Source: Peptoniphilaceae bacterium
Lineage (GTDB): Bacteria; Bacillota; Clostridia; Tissierellales; Peptoniphilaceae
Length of the DNA: 64,000 bases
Direction of reading: 5' to 3'
NCBI GenBank assembly: GCA_910589545.1
Contig: CAJUSY010000046.1
Location: 1-64,000 of the forward strand
Shown one piece after another: positions 43,595 through 52,085 of this stretch (within the stretch, counting starts at the first letter, position 1; each line of letters starts with the position of its first letter). The notes under the pieces are model-generated. The model saw only the letters and a program-made list of their open reading frames with translations, did not search any database and was not told the DNA's origin. Made by a program: the position numbers and the translations under genes.

Positions 43595-44365
43595 CTAACC
43601 TCCATTTGAAGAATATCTTCTAAGTCCACGATTGTACACAATGTATAAAATCATCAAGCTCACTGCTAAAAAAATTAATATTAGAGGAAAATGTCTAGTA
43701 GGTTTTCCGCTTAAAGCTAGTGTTGGAACAAATGCTATCAATGAAACAGGAACTACATAAGTCAGAAATTTTCTCAAAAAATTCGGAAAAATTGTAGTGG
43801 GATAATTTTTTGAAAAATTAAAATTGAAAATCAAATCCCTTAATGTCGATATTTTTTCAAATCTTAAACTCAGCATCGTTATTATCGCATAAATCGTTTG
43901 ATAATACACGTTCCCTATTATTAAAAGAATTATCATCTTTAATACAGCTACAAAAGAAATCGCGATATCAAATTTCACTACTACCAAAAATATTCCAACA
44001 ATTCCAAGCAAGAGTTGCTCAATGAATGCAACAAGTGGAATATTTTCTATCATTATCATAAACAAAGTATTTTGAGGGCGATACAAATACCTATCCAAAC
44101 TTCCGTCACGCACTAACCACTCAAAATCTCTGAGTCCGAAAAACATTTCTTCAATAGCTGAAGATAACATCCCGACCATTGCCAACAAATATATGAAAGA
44201 TTTGTCGTATCCAAAAGATTCTACATTGTCAAATAACACAACCCAAAACAAAATCGTCGACAATAATTGGAAAAGGCTGTGAAAAAATATCATGATTATT
44301 TCATTTGGATAAGCAAACATCTTTTTCAGAGCAATTCTTAGAGAACAAGCAAATAATTTCATCAT
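43595..44365 (-). CDS. ABC-2 type permease subunit (COG4587-like)
   Basis: A 256-residue membrane protein with six helices. The cytoplasmic segment FGLRDFEWLVRDGSLDRYLYRPQN matches the partner permease family of this ABC-2 type. Its ATG overlaps the stop of the ATPase gene (ATGA), and the other permease follows at once, so all three are made together. Confidence 0.8.
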   Translation of the reverse strand: MMKLFACSLRIALKKMFAYPNEIIMIFFHSLFQLLSTILFWVVLFDNVESFGYDKSFIYLLAMVGMLSSAIEEMFFGLRDFEWLVRDGSLDRYLYRPQNTLFMIMIENIPLVAFIEQLLLGIVGIFLVVVKFDIAISFVAVLKMIILLIIGNVYYQTIYAIITMLSLRFEKISTLRDLIFNFNFSKNYPTTIFPNFLRKFLTYVVPVSLIAFVPTLALSGKPTRHFPLILIFLAVSLMILYIVYNRGLRRYSSNGG

Positions 44366-45279
44366 TCAACCCTCAATTTAGTTTTCAAAACATCTTCCAA
44401 GCTCAATTCTTCGATGGTGAATTCAGACTTAGAAAAGTTTGAAATATCTACACTATTTAACTGATCGATTGTCAATAAAGCTGTCGCCTTCTCATTGTCG
44501 ATGTCTGGATTAAAATCCTTCAAATACTCAACGTATTTGGAAGATACGGTTAGTTTTCTGTACTTATCTCTATCCAAAAATTTATTGCACTTTCCATCGT
44601 ATATAACTTCTCCATGATTTAGCACTATAATTCTAGGGCAAAATTTATCTATATTTTCTATTTCATGTGTGGTCAATATGATCGTAGAATTGTATTTTTG
44701 GTTTATCATATTCAAAAACTCAAATATATTTTCTTGAACCACAACATCAAGACCAATAGTAGGCTCATCCAAAAATATTGTTCGCGGCAAATGAATAAGG
44801 CTCACTGCCAATTCACACTTCATCCTCTGACCGAAAGACAATTTTCTTACAGGAGTATGTAAAAGTTGCGAAAGTCCAAGAACTTTATCAAATTCTTGCA
44901 ATCTTTCTTCAAAATCTTCATCCGAAATTTCATACACTTCTTTGAAATATTTGAATGATTCAATCACATCAATATCATAAAACATACACGAACGTTGCCC
45001 CATTGACACTCCAATCTGATTCAAGAATTCTTTTTTCCTATCAGAAGGAATGTAGCCGTTAACTTTGATAAAACCATCCGTTGGATACAAAATTCCGGTC
45101 ATCATTTTAATCGTAGTGGTTTTTCCTGCCCCATTGAGCCCAATGAGTCCGACCCTTTCACCATCTTCAATTTTAAAAGAAATCTTCTTCACTGCATTCA
45201 CGATAGTTCTTTCTTTGTTTAATAAACTTTTTCTCTTAATTATTTCATAATCTTTTTTCAAGTTGTTTATCTCTATCAT
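44362..45279 (-). CDS. ABC-2 exporter ATP-binding protein (COG4586-like)
   Basis: A 305-residue ATPase with Walker A GLNGAGKTTTIK, signature LSFGQRMKCELAVSL (an SFGQ variant of SGGQ usual in this subfamily), Walker B TIFLDEPTIGLD and the H-loop TTHEIENI. A C-terminal extension of about 80 residues follows. The N-terminal RTIVNAVKKISF is typical. The ATG chosen follows a TGGAG site. It energises the two permeases downstream. Confidence 0.87.
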   Translation of the reverse strand: MIEINNLKKDYEIIKRKSLLNKERTIVNAVKKISFKIEDGERVGLIGLNGAGKTTTIKMMTGILYPTDGFIKVNGYIPSDRKKEFLNQIGVSMGQRSCMFYDIDVIESFKYFKEVYEISDEDFEERLQEFDKVLGLSQLLHTPVRKLSFGQRMKCELAVSLIHLPRTIFLDEPTIGLDVVVQENIFEFLNMINQKYNSTIILTTHEIENIDKFCPRIIVLNHGEVIYDGKCNKFLDRDKYRKLTVSSKYVEYLKDFNPDIDNEKATALLTIDQLNSVDISNFSKSEFTIEELSLEDVLKTKLRVE

Positions 45280-45360
45280 AATTCGCTCCATGTTTATACT
45301 TTCAAATATCATTATATATTATATCCTAAAAAAACAATTTCCTGCTACATGTTAGCAATA

Positions 45361-45390
45361 AAAAAAGCACGAGATTAATCGTGCAATTTT
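45361..45390. terminator. Terminator after the DUF2812 gene
   Basis: 6-bp GC-rich stem GCACGA/TCGTGC with A run before and TTTTTT after. The core is almost identical to the terminator at 42791-42824. It serves the DUF2812 gene leftwards. Confidence 0.8.
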
Positions 45391-45415
45391 TTACATAGAA
45401 ATTAGTTTTTGTTTT

Positions 45416-46231
45416 CTACAACGCTCCAAGTGTTATTAGAAATACTTCGATATAAAGCAATGCGATATATGATTTTTGAAATTTTATCCTTGAAGCAAAT
45501 CCCACAATACAAAATATCGACCACATTTTTAAAACATTAACTGTAACCGCAGGATCACTTGCTTGTAGCACAACCTTTATGCTAAGAAATATACTTACCA
45601 ATAATATTGCGAATTTAAGTACATCTCCAAGTCGAAATAGCGTATCTTTTAATTTGGTGCGGTTATTAAATATTAGCTTTCCGTATGTTGTTACTGCTTT
45701 TCCCGAAAAATAATCGTGCAAATCTCCAATAAAATAAATCAAGAAATTAATAATTAGAGAAATACAAACTCCCACATTCAAATTTCTTAACTGCAAATTC
45801 TCTTCTTGCGTAAATAAAATATTTATCACCAAACTAATCAGAGAAATCACCAATAATACTGCAATGAATGCTACAGATTTTTTGATAGAAACTGCTTGCA
45901 AAGCATCTTGTTTTTTCAGTATTTGTTCCAAATTCTTAAACTCATTATCTGTTTGATTCGAAAATACAACATACACATTATTTTCATAAATCATCTGAGA
46001 ATTAGTTTTCATGATTTGTATTTTTTCATCTATATTTTTATCCAAGCGCTTACGTAAGACACAATAAGATTGTGGGGCTTTGTTTTCATCATAGCGAAAC
46101 TTCAGTATATCCAAAAAACTTCCCACTGCACCACAAAAACTATAGCCTTTTATTGATTGTTCTTCCAAATATTTAGTCAATGCTGGTATTTCGTAGAATT
46201 GATAGTTGTTATAAGTGTTTTTAGTTCCCAT
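45416..46231 (-). CDS. DUF2812 domain membrane protein
   Basis: A 271-residue protein. The first 105 residues are a DUF2812-like domain (EIPALTKYLEEQSIKGYSFCG start, then FRYDENKAPQSYCV). Four hydrophobic helices follow (about 125-148, 155-175, 200-220, 235-270). Such proteins are often encoded next to PadR regulators or transporters; no PadR gene is here. It lies directly downstream of a truncated ABC ATPase remnant in the same direction, with an AGAGGT ribosome site. Confidence 0.75.
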   Translation of the reverse strand: MGTKNTYNNYQFYEIPALTKYLEEQSIKGYSFCGAVGSFLDILKFRYDENKAPQSYCVLRKRLDKNIDEKIQIMKTNSQMIYENNVYVVFSNQTDNEFKNLEQILKKQDALQAVSIKKSVAFIAVLLVISLISLVINILFTQEENLQLRNLNVGVCISLIINFLIYFIGDLHDYFSGKAVTTYGKLIFNNRTKLKDTLFRLGDVLKFAILLVSIFLSIKVVLQASDPAVTVNVLKMWSIFCIVGFASRIKFQKSYIALLYIEVFLITLGAL

Positions 46232-46250
46232 ATTATTAACCTCTTTTAGT

Positions 46251-46535
46251 TTACATTGTAACTGGTACTAATTTCCCGTCTTCTAATTTTAAAATAAAAT
46301 CGCTCATTTCTGTCAAATGATGTGTGATTGCTATTACTGTCAAATCTTTTTTCGAAAGTATGCATTCTTCAATAATATCTACACTGTGTTTATCCAATGA
46401 GGATGTTGATTCGTCTAATAAAATACAGTCGAAGTCTTCATTTAGTAGTCTTGCAATGGCTATTCGTTGCTTTTCTACACCTGAAATAGAATCGTTTTTT
46501 TTCGTGTAATATAATTGAACATTTTCATCATTCCT
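46251..46535 (-). pseudogene. Remnant of an ABC exporter ATPase (C-terminal end only)
   Basis: An open frame of about 94 codons without a usable start encodes the last third of an ABC ATPase: signature SGVEKQRIAIARLL (Gly-to-Val change in SGGQ), Walker B DCILLDESTSSLD, H-loop IAITHH and the terminal LKLEDGKLVPV. Walker A and any membrane domain are absent. Upstream is a stop codon and then the SCIFF promoter region. It looks like the end of a gene whose front was deleted. Confidence 0.8.
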
Positions 46536-46626
46536 TTAGATTAAATATATCACTTGCTTTATGTTTATGCAATGATTTTTTTTATTATTCAACGTAATTT
46601 TATTTCGCACATTTTTTCTGAATTTA

Positions 46627-46635
46627 TGATATAAT
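46627..46635 (+). promoter_or_regulatory. Extended -10 promoter of the SCIFF precursor
   Basis: TGATATAAT (extended -10) ends 18 bases before the SCIFF ATG; the -35 is poor. The same nonamer precedes the threonine synthase-like and DUF523 genes. Confidence 0.6.
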
Positions 46636-46653
46636 TATTTTGAGGTGAATATT

Positions 46654-46803
46654 ATGGAAAAACATATTAAAACTTTAACACCTAACACTTTGAAAGAATC
46701 AGCTTGCAAAGGTGGTTGTGGTGAATGCCAAACTTCTTGCCAATCAGCTTGCAAAACTTCTTGCACAGTTGCTAACCAAGAATGCGAAAACGAAAATAGA
46801 TAA
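46654..46803 (+). CDS. SCIFF ranthipeptide precursor
   Basis: A 49-residue peptide typical of the SCIFF (six cysteines in forty-five) family of ribosomally made, post-translationally modified peptides. The leader (1 to about 17) begins MEKHIKTLTPN. The core has seven cysteines at 18, 22, 25, 29, 33, 37 and 44, with the conserved CGECQTSCQSACKTSCTVAN run; Cys18 is additional to the six usual ones. In the studied homologue CteA a thioether joins a Cys to a Thr five residues later; Cys33 and Thr38 are at the equivalent spacing here. The gene lies 149 bases upstream of its maturase, has AGGTGA before the ATG and a terminator after it. Confidence 0.92.
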   Translation: MEKHIKTLTPNTLKESACKGGCGECQTSCQSACKTSCTVANQECENENR

Positions 46804-46866
46804 TCTTGTTTACATAATGATTGAAGACTTTTAAGTAAACAATCAGATATGCGATTATTAAATCAA

Positions 46867-46896
46867 TGCCACTCTTTTGAGTGGTTTTCGTTTTTT
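46867..46896 (+). terminator. Terminator/attenuator after the SCIFF precursor
   Basis: Stem CCACTC/GAGTGG with a TTTT loop, followed by TTTTCGTTTTTT. It allows much more precursor than maturase mRNA. Confidence 0.75.
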
Positions 46897-46897
46897 A

Positions 46898-46926
46898 TTG
46901 ACTTAATTCATAATTTTCTATAAAAT
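46898..46926 (+). promoter_or_regulatory. Promoter of the SCIFF maturase
   Basis: TTGACT (46898-46903), 17-base spacer, TAAAAT (46921-46926), 26 bases before the maturase ATG. The maturase and decarboxylase can thus be expressed separately from the precursor. Confidence 0.75.
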
Positions 46927-46952
46927 AGTACGGTAGCTGAAAGGAGAATTAT

Positions 46953-48311
46953 ATGATACATAAATACAAAATGAATGGCCACAACATTGTTTTAGATGTA
47001 AATGGTGGAAGTGTCCATGTTTTTGACGACATAAGTTACGATGTACTTGATTATTACAAAGATTTAAGTGCAGATGAAATAGTAGAAAAATTAGCTCAAT
47101 ATCCTGAAGAATCTGTCAGAGATTCTATCAAGGAAATCGGAGAATTGGAAAAAGCAAACATGCTTTTTTCATCAGATGATTATCTTCACATTGAAGATTT
47201 CAAAAAGAGAGAACCTGTATTAAAGGCAATGTGCCTTCACGTTGTTCACGATTGTAACTTGAAATGCGAATATTGTTTTGCTTCACAAGGTGATTTTGGT
47301 GGACACAAAGCTTATATGACTGAAGAAGTCGGCAAAAAAGCTTTGAAATATTTGGTTGACAATAGTGGTTCAAGAAAATTCTTGGAAGTGGATTTCTTCG
47401 GTGGAGAACCTTTAATGGATTTTGAGCTTGTGAAGAAATTAGTGAAATACGGAAACGAAATAGCCGAGGAAAAAGGTAAGAAATTCAGATTTACGATAAC
47501 TACTAATGGTGTTTTGTTAGACGATGACAAGATAGATTTTATCAACGAAAATATGCACAACGTTGTTCTTAGTCTTGACGGCAGAAAATCTGTCAACGAT
47601 AATATGAGAAAAACTTTGAATGATAAGGGCTCTTACGATTTAATCGTTCCTAAATTCCAAAAGCTTATTAAAGGAAGAAAAGGAAAATATTATTATGTTA
47701 GAGGAACTTTTACTAAGAAGAATTTGGATTTTTCAGAAGATGTAAAACATTTCAAGGATTTAGGATTTGAATTGTCAAGTATTGAACCTGTTGTAGACAG
47801 CGATTATGATGATTACGCTATTACTAAGGAAGATTTGGACACTGTTTTAGAAGAATACGAAAAGTTGGCAGTGGATTATGCAAAGGATCAAGTAAATGGT
47901 TCTAACTTCAAATTCTTCCATTTTATGGTGGATTTGACTCAAGGTCCTTGTGTTATTAAAAGAATGCAAGGTTGTGGAGCTGGCTGCGAATACGTTGCAG
48001 TTACTCCAGAAGGAGACATCTACCCTTGTCACCAATTTGTCGGCAACGAAAAATTCAAAATGGGCAATATTTTGGATGAAAATCTAACTTTACCAGAAGA
48101 TATGCGTGAAGAATTTTTGAATTGTCATGTATTTACAAAAGAAGATTGCAAAAATTGTTGGTGCAAATTCTACTGTTCTGGTGGTTGCCATGCAAATGCG
48201 TACAATTTTAATAACGATATTTACAAGCCATACGAATTAGGTTGCGCAATGCAAAAGAAACGTACTGAATGTGCAATTATGGTTGAAGTGGAGAAAATGT
48301 TGAATGCGTAA
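46953..48311 (+). CDS. SCIFF radical SAM maturase
   Basis: A 452-residue radical SAM/SPASM enzyme that forms thioether bridges in the SCIFF peptide. Residues 1 to about 80 fit a RiPP recognition element. The radical SAM cluster is CNLKCEYC (Cys101, Cys105, Cys108). The C-terminal SPASM region has many cysteines for two auxiliary clusters: GPCVIK, GCGAGCEYVAV, YPCHQFVG, then CKNCWCKFYCSGGCHANA and GCAM. The layout is that of CteB-type maturases. It starts after GAAAGGAGA and ends overlapping a PLP decarboxylase gene by 8 bases. Confidence 0.94.
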   Translation: MIHKYKMNGHNIVLDVNGGSVHVFDDISYDVLDYYKDLSADEIVEKLAQYPEESVRDSIKEIGELEKANMLFSSDDYLHIEDFKKREPVLKAMCLHVVHDCNLKCEYCFASQGDFGGHKAYMTEEVGKKALKYLVDNSGSRKFLEVDFFGGEPLMDFELVKKLVKYGNEIAEEKGKKFRFTITTNGVLLDDDKIDFINENMHNVVLSLDGRKSVNDNMRKTLNDKGSYDLIVPKFQKLIKGRKGKYYYVRGTFTKKNLDFSEDVKHFKDLGFELSSIEPVVDSDYDDYAITKEDLDTVLEEYEKLAVDYAKDQVNGSNFKFFHFMVDLTQGPCVIKRMQGCGAGCEYVAVTPEGDIYPCHQFVGNEKFKMGNILDENLTLPEDMREEFLNCHVFTKEDCKNCWCKFYCSGGCHANAYNFNNDIYKPYELGCAMQKKRTECAIMVEVEKMLNA

Positions 48312-49548
48312 TTTGTATGATAATCTTATAAATAGAAAAGAAAAAGTAAGCTTTCATATGCCTGGCCATAAGGGCAAGATGTTGGAAGGAATGAACGATT
48401 TTCTTGAAAATATTTTAAAGATTGATGTAACGGAATTATCTGATACAGATGATTTGTACCATGCAAATAATATTATAGCTGAGGGCAGGAATAATCTTGC
48501 CCTTTTTTCACATGCAAAAAAATCAATGTATCTTGTAAATGGTTCAACCTCTGGAATAGTCGCAAGTATAATGAGCGTATTAGATGAAAACGACAAAATT
48601 TTAGTTGAGAAAAATTGCCACAAATCCGTAATCAACGGCGTACGACTTGCTCGTGGAGAATCTGTGGAGATTGACTGTGATGGAGTGTGTGAACAAGAAG
48701 TTTTGATAGAAAATTTGAAAAAAGATTCATCTATCAAAGCAGTTCTTATAACACGCCCCAATTATTATGGGATTTATCAGTCTATCGAAAAACTTGTAAC
48801 TTACTGTCACGAAAATAATATCAAGATTATTGTTGACGAAGCACACGGAACGCATTTTGCATTGGAGTGTTTTGACAAAAATGCAATGCAGCTAGGTTGT
48901 GATATTTCGATTAATTCGTATCACAAAACGATGCCTGCATTCACACAAACTGCAGCGATTAATTTCAACTGCGAAGATGAATTGATAGATAAAACTATAA
49001 GTAATCTACAAATGATTATGACATCTTCCCCATCGTATATTTTCATGACATCAGTAGAATACGCCGTCAATTATTGCACTAAATATGAAAGCAAATACGC
49101 TGAATTAAAAGAAATAATAGATTGGTTTTTTAGTGAGATTGAAGTCTTAGATTTCATAAGAAAAGCTCCTATTCAAAAAAATTGCAATAGAGATTTTACA
49201 AGAATTGTCCTTGAATGCGACAATCCAAGTGATGTGAATGAGCATTTGATAAAAAACGGAATTTATATTGAAATGATAGACGACAAAAATCTCGTATTGA
49301 TTTCAACGATTGCAGATGAGAAAAAAGATTTTGAAATTTTGCTGGAAGCTTTTCGTTCATATGAAAAATCAGACTCTACGAAAATTCATAAAACATACGA
49401 TTATTTACTGAACAAAAAGATTACCAATGATATCGTGATTTATCCACCGGGAAAGATTTTCGCTAAGAAAAATTCCACAATTAATCAAGAACAAATCGAT
49501 GAGCTGAATGATTTATCATCAAAGGGCGTAAATATTTTATTAAAATAG
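48304..49548 (+). CDS. Orn/Lys/Arg decarboxylase-like PLP enzyme
   Basis: A 414-residue fold-type I PLP enzyme of the short Gram-positive Orn/Lys/Arg decarboxylase family (SpeA/YaaO-like). The start FHMPGHKG motif (18-25) is a hallmark. VDEAHG (Asp178, His181) holds the cofactor and Lys208 in SYHKTMPAFTQ forms the Schiff base. The C-terminal domain carries YPPGK. It would decarboxylate a basic amino acid to a polyamine precursor or agmatine. It overlaps the SCIFF maturase by 8 bases and is translationally coupled. This is slightly shorter than typical family members (about 480). Confidence 0.88.
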   Translation: MRNLYDNLINRKEKVSFHMPGHKGKMLEGMNDFLENILKIDVTELSDTDDLYHANNIIAEGRNNLALFSHAKKSMYLVNGSTSGIVASIMSVLDENDKILVEKNCHKSVINGVRLARGESVEIDCDGVCEQEVLIENLKKDSSIKAVLITRPNYYGIYQSIEKLVTYCHENNIKIIVDEAHGTHFALECFDKNAMQLGCDISINSYHKTMPAFTQTAAINFNCEDELIDKTISNLQMIMTSSPSYIFMTSVEYAVNYCTKYESKYAELKEIIDWFFSEIEVLDFIRKAPIQKNCNRDFTRIVLECDNPSDVNEHLIKNGIYIEMIDDKNLVLISTIADEKKDFEILLEAFRSYEKSDSTKIHKTYDYLLNKKITNDIVIYPPGKIFAKKNSTINQEQIDELNDLSSKGVNILLK

Positions 49549-49549
49549 C

Positions 49550-49578
49550 TTGACTTTTTTATTGTAACGGTGTATTAT
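49550..49578 (+). promoter_or_regulatory. Promoter and putative operator of the GntR-ABC operon
   Basis: TTGACT (49550-49555), 17-base spacer, TATTAT (49573-49578). Right after it, TGTT-ATAG-AACA (49579-49590) is an inverted repeat at the transcription start, a plausible operator of the GntR protein that follows. Confidence 0.65.
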
Positions 49579-49608
49579 TGTTATAGAACAGATGAGAAAG
49601 GAGATAAT

Positions 49609-49965
49609 ATGCAATTTGATGATAATAAGCCTATCTACATTCAAATCGTTGATTATTTCAAATATAAAATAATTAGACAAGAATTAAAGTCTTCCGATAA
49701 AATTCCTTCTGTAAGAGAAACTGCGAAAGAATTAAACGTAAATCCTAATACTGTTCAACGTGCTTATGCAGAATTGGAAAGCTATGGAGTTACTATGAGT
49801 AAGAGAGGACTTGGTTCGTTTGTAGATGTAGATGACGATAAATTAAAAGCTTTGAAAAATGACATGGCACAAGAGTTGGTAGATGATTTTTTGAATGAAA
49901 TGTATCAAATGAATATGCCGAAAGAAAAATTAATGGAACTTATAGATGAAAGGTGGAAAAAATGA
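49609..49965 (+). CDS. GntR-family regulator (YtrA type)
   Basis: A 118-residue repressor with an N-terminal winged helix-turn-helix of the GntR family (DNKPIYIQIVDYFKYKIIR, IPSVRETAKELNVNPNTVQRAYAELE). The short helical tail, no ligand-binding domain, is the YtrA type, which commonly controls an adjacent ABC transporter. The ATG chosen follows AAAGGAGA. Its stop overlaps the ATPase gene (ATGA). Confidence 0.88.
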   Translation: MQFDDNKPIYIQIVDYFKYKIIRQELKSSDKIPSVRETAKELNVNPNTVQRAYAELESYGVTMSKRGLGSFVDVDDDKLKALKNDMAQELVDDFLNEMYQMNMPKEKLMELIDERWKK

Positions 49966-50666
49966 GCGTACTCGAAATAAAAAATTTGTCGAAGAAATAC
50001 GGCAGTAAACAAGCACTTAATGATGTATCATTTACAGCCGAAAAAGGAGAAGTTATTGGACTTTTGGGACCAAATGGTTCTGGAAAGACTACTTTAATCA
50101 AAATTCTAGCTGGTATCATCAAAAAATACGAAGGTGAAGTCAAAATCAATTCACAGGAAGTAACTTACAAAACTAAAGAATTTGTAAGTTATTTGCCAGA
50201 CAGATTTTTTCTAGACCCGAACTTAACTATCGCTCAAACACAGGCTCTGTTCGAAGATTTCTATTCTGATTTTGATGTCGAAAAATTCAGCAGATTTATT
50301 GAACAAATGAGTTTGGACAAGAATATGAAAGTCAGCAATCTATCTAAAGGTATGACTGAAAAGTTGAACTTGGCGCTTGTATTATCTCGTCACGCTAAGC
50401 TTTTCATTATTGATGAGCCAATCGCAGGAGTTGACCCTGTAGCTCGTGAACAAATCTTAGATGCAATCATAGACAATATTGATCCCGACTCTACCCTATT
50501 GATTACTACTCACTTGGTTAGAGACATCGAGAGGATTTTCGACAGAGTAATCATGCTCAGCAAAGGTTCTGTAGAATTAAATGACAGCGTAGAAAATTTG
50601 AGATCTACTTACAACAAAGGCATAGAAGATGTTTACAAACAAATTTTTGGAGGTCACCATGCTTAA
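49962..50666 (+). CDS. ABC transporter ATP-binding protein (GntR operon)
   Basis: A 234-residue ATPase: Walker A GPNGSGKTTLIK, a signature region SNLSKGMTEKLNLALVLSR (LSKGM in place of LSGGQ, common in this YtrB-like subfamily), Walker B LFIIDEPIAGVD, H-loop TTHL. Together with the next gene it makes an ABC-2-like transporter, probably self-regulated by the GntR protein. The substrate is unknown; YtrBCDEF-like systems respond to cell-wall antibiotics in Bacillus. Confidence 0.87.
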   Translation: MSVLEIKNLSKKYGSKQALNDVSFTAEKGEVIGLLGPNGSGKTTLIKILAGIIKKYEGEVKINSQEVTYKTKEFVSYLPDRFFLDPNLTIAQTQALFEDFYSDFDVEKFSRFIEQMSLDKNMKVSNLSKGMTEKLNLALVLSRHAKLFIIDEPIAGVDPVAREQILDAIIDNIDPDSTLLITTHLVRDIERIFDRVIMLSKGSVELNDSVENLRSTYNKGIEDVYKQIFGGHHA

Positions 50667-51495
50667 ACTTTTAAAACACGACTTAAAAAACAACTTGAAA
50701 TTATGTTTGATATCATTATTTGTAGGATTGCTAGGAAACGGATTATTGTATGCGTTGTTCAAAAATTCAATAAAAGCAAACGCTCAAACGATGGGGTTTG
50801 TCGAAATGCTTTTCTTGATTTTATGTATACTTGCAGTATTCGGAAGTTTCTTGGCATTAGCTGTACAAATTGTCATGGTATTCAGACGCGATTACTATTC
50901 TGACAGAGGCTATTTGATGTTTACTCTTCCTGTTAAAAGCAACGACATTTTAATGAGTAAATTATTATTCGCTCTTATATGGACAGTAATCTTTGCTATA
51001 GCATTTGCTTTAATAAACTTCTTGGGAATGTATTTTGTAGGAGAAGCTAAGTTCTTGGAAATGATTAAGTTGGCAATGAACAATCCTTACTACCAAGTAA
51101 CACCATTTACAATTATATCAATGGTAATATATTTCTTGTGCAGTTCATTCATTGGATACATTGTAATGTATTTTTCAATAGTTGCTACAAAATCATTGTT
51201 CCCATCAAACAAAACTGGTTACTCATGGATTATAATTATGATTGTGATTAACGTGGTTATATCTCTAATCGACCAAGAAATATTCCTAAGAGTTCCTTAT
51301 ATAATTTCTTATATTGGAGAAGGAATTGTAAATGCGAAAGATGTTGTCCTTGCTGATCCTGGTGATACAATTACAATGAATACATTGACAAAAGTAATGG
51401 GAATACCAATTTCAAGCGCTATTATTTGGATATTGACAGGACTTGGCTTATACCAAGCATCAATAAAAATGATGGACAATTCAATAGACATTTAA
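50659..51495 (+). CDS. ABC transporter permease (GntR operon)
   Basis: A 278-residue protein with six to seven hydrophobic helices, the partner of the ATPase with which it overlaps by 8 bases. The start is the ATG after TTTGGAGG. The segment RDYYSDRGYLMFTLPVKSNDILMSKLL (about 75-100) is typical of small ABC-2 permeases in Firmicutes. Ends at a bidirectional terminator. Confidence 0.8.
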   Translation: MLKLLKHDLKNNLKLCLISLFVGLLGNGLLYALFKNSIKANAQTMGFVEMLFLILCILAVFGSFLALAVQIVMVFRRDYYSDRGYLMFTLPVKSNDILMSKLLFALIWTVIFAIAFALINFLGMYFVGEAKFLEMIKLAMNNPYYQVTPFTIISMVIYFLCSSFIGYIVMYFSIVATKSLFPSNKTGYSWIIIMIVINVVISLIDQEIFLRVPYIISYIGEGIVNAKDVVLADPGDTITMNTLTKVMGIPISSAIIWILTGLGLYQASIKMMDNSIDI

Positions 51496-51500
51496 ACGAC

Positions 51501-51526
51501 AAAAAGCCTCATAGTGAGGCTTTTTT
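51501..51526. terminator. Bidirectional terminator
   Basis: 8-bp perfect stem AAGCCTCA/TGAGGCTT with A run before and TTTTTT after; between the permease and the convergent chromate transporter genes. Confidence 0.9.
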
Positions 51527-52085
51527 AAATTACAAATTGATATATTAGTCCTATCGCCGCGCACACTCCGATTATCTTAATGATAGAAACTTTTTTATAA
51601 TACATTACAAATCCCACAACAAATGAAATTACGGCGACAATGTTTATGTTTGTCGTATTAAATGTGCCATTAAACACTGCTGATTCGAACAAATCGATAA
51701 ATGCAATGAATATCAGTGCTGCAACTGCGGGTTTAATTCCTTTTAGTATATAATCCAAAAACTTTAATTCTTTTCCTGAAAAAATCAGCTTAGACAACGG
51801 AAGTAGAATTATCAAAGCTGGAAAAACCAATCCAGTTGTAGCAACAACAGCACCCAGCACAGAATATATTTTCATTCCAACAAATGTCGCAGAATTTATC
51901 GCTATTGGTCCTGGCGTCATTTGCGATATCGTAAGTATGTCTGTCAATTCTCTGAGACTGATCCATTGATTTTCATTTACAACAAAATTCGTGATAAGTG
52001 GAAGTGTTGCATATCCCCCACCAAAAGCGAATAATCCAACTTTAAAAAACACCCAGAATAATTTAATCAAAATCATATTTGCCAC
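51525..52085 (-). CDS. Chromate transporter, half B
   Basis: A 186-residue membrane protein of the short-chain chromate transporter (CHR) family. It has the FAFGGGYATLPLI and QMTPGPIAINSATFVGMK signatures. Short-chain CHR proteins work as a pair of homologous halves in opposite orientation. It overlaps the other half by 23 bases. True substrate may be chromate, sulfate or another anion. Confidence 0.88.
   Translation of the reverse strand: MANMILIKLFWVFFKVGLFAFGGGYATLPLITNFVVNENQWISLRELTDILTISQMTPGPIAINSATFVGMKIYSVLGAVVATTGLVFPALIILLPLSKLIFSGKELKFLDYILKGIKPAVAALIFIAFIDLFESAVFNGTFNTTNINIVAVISFVVGFVMYYKKVSIIKIIGVCAAIGLIYQFVI

Noticed and set aside
46324..46509. Plus-strand open frame of 61 codons
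   Set aside because: It is the antisense of the ABC ATPase remnant and has no ribosome site.
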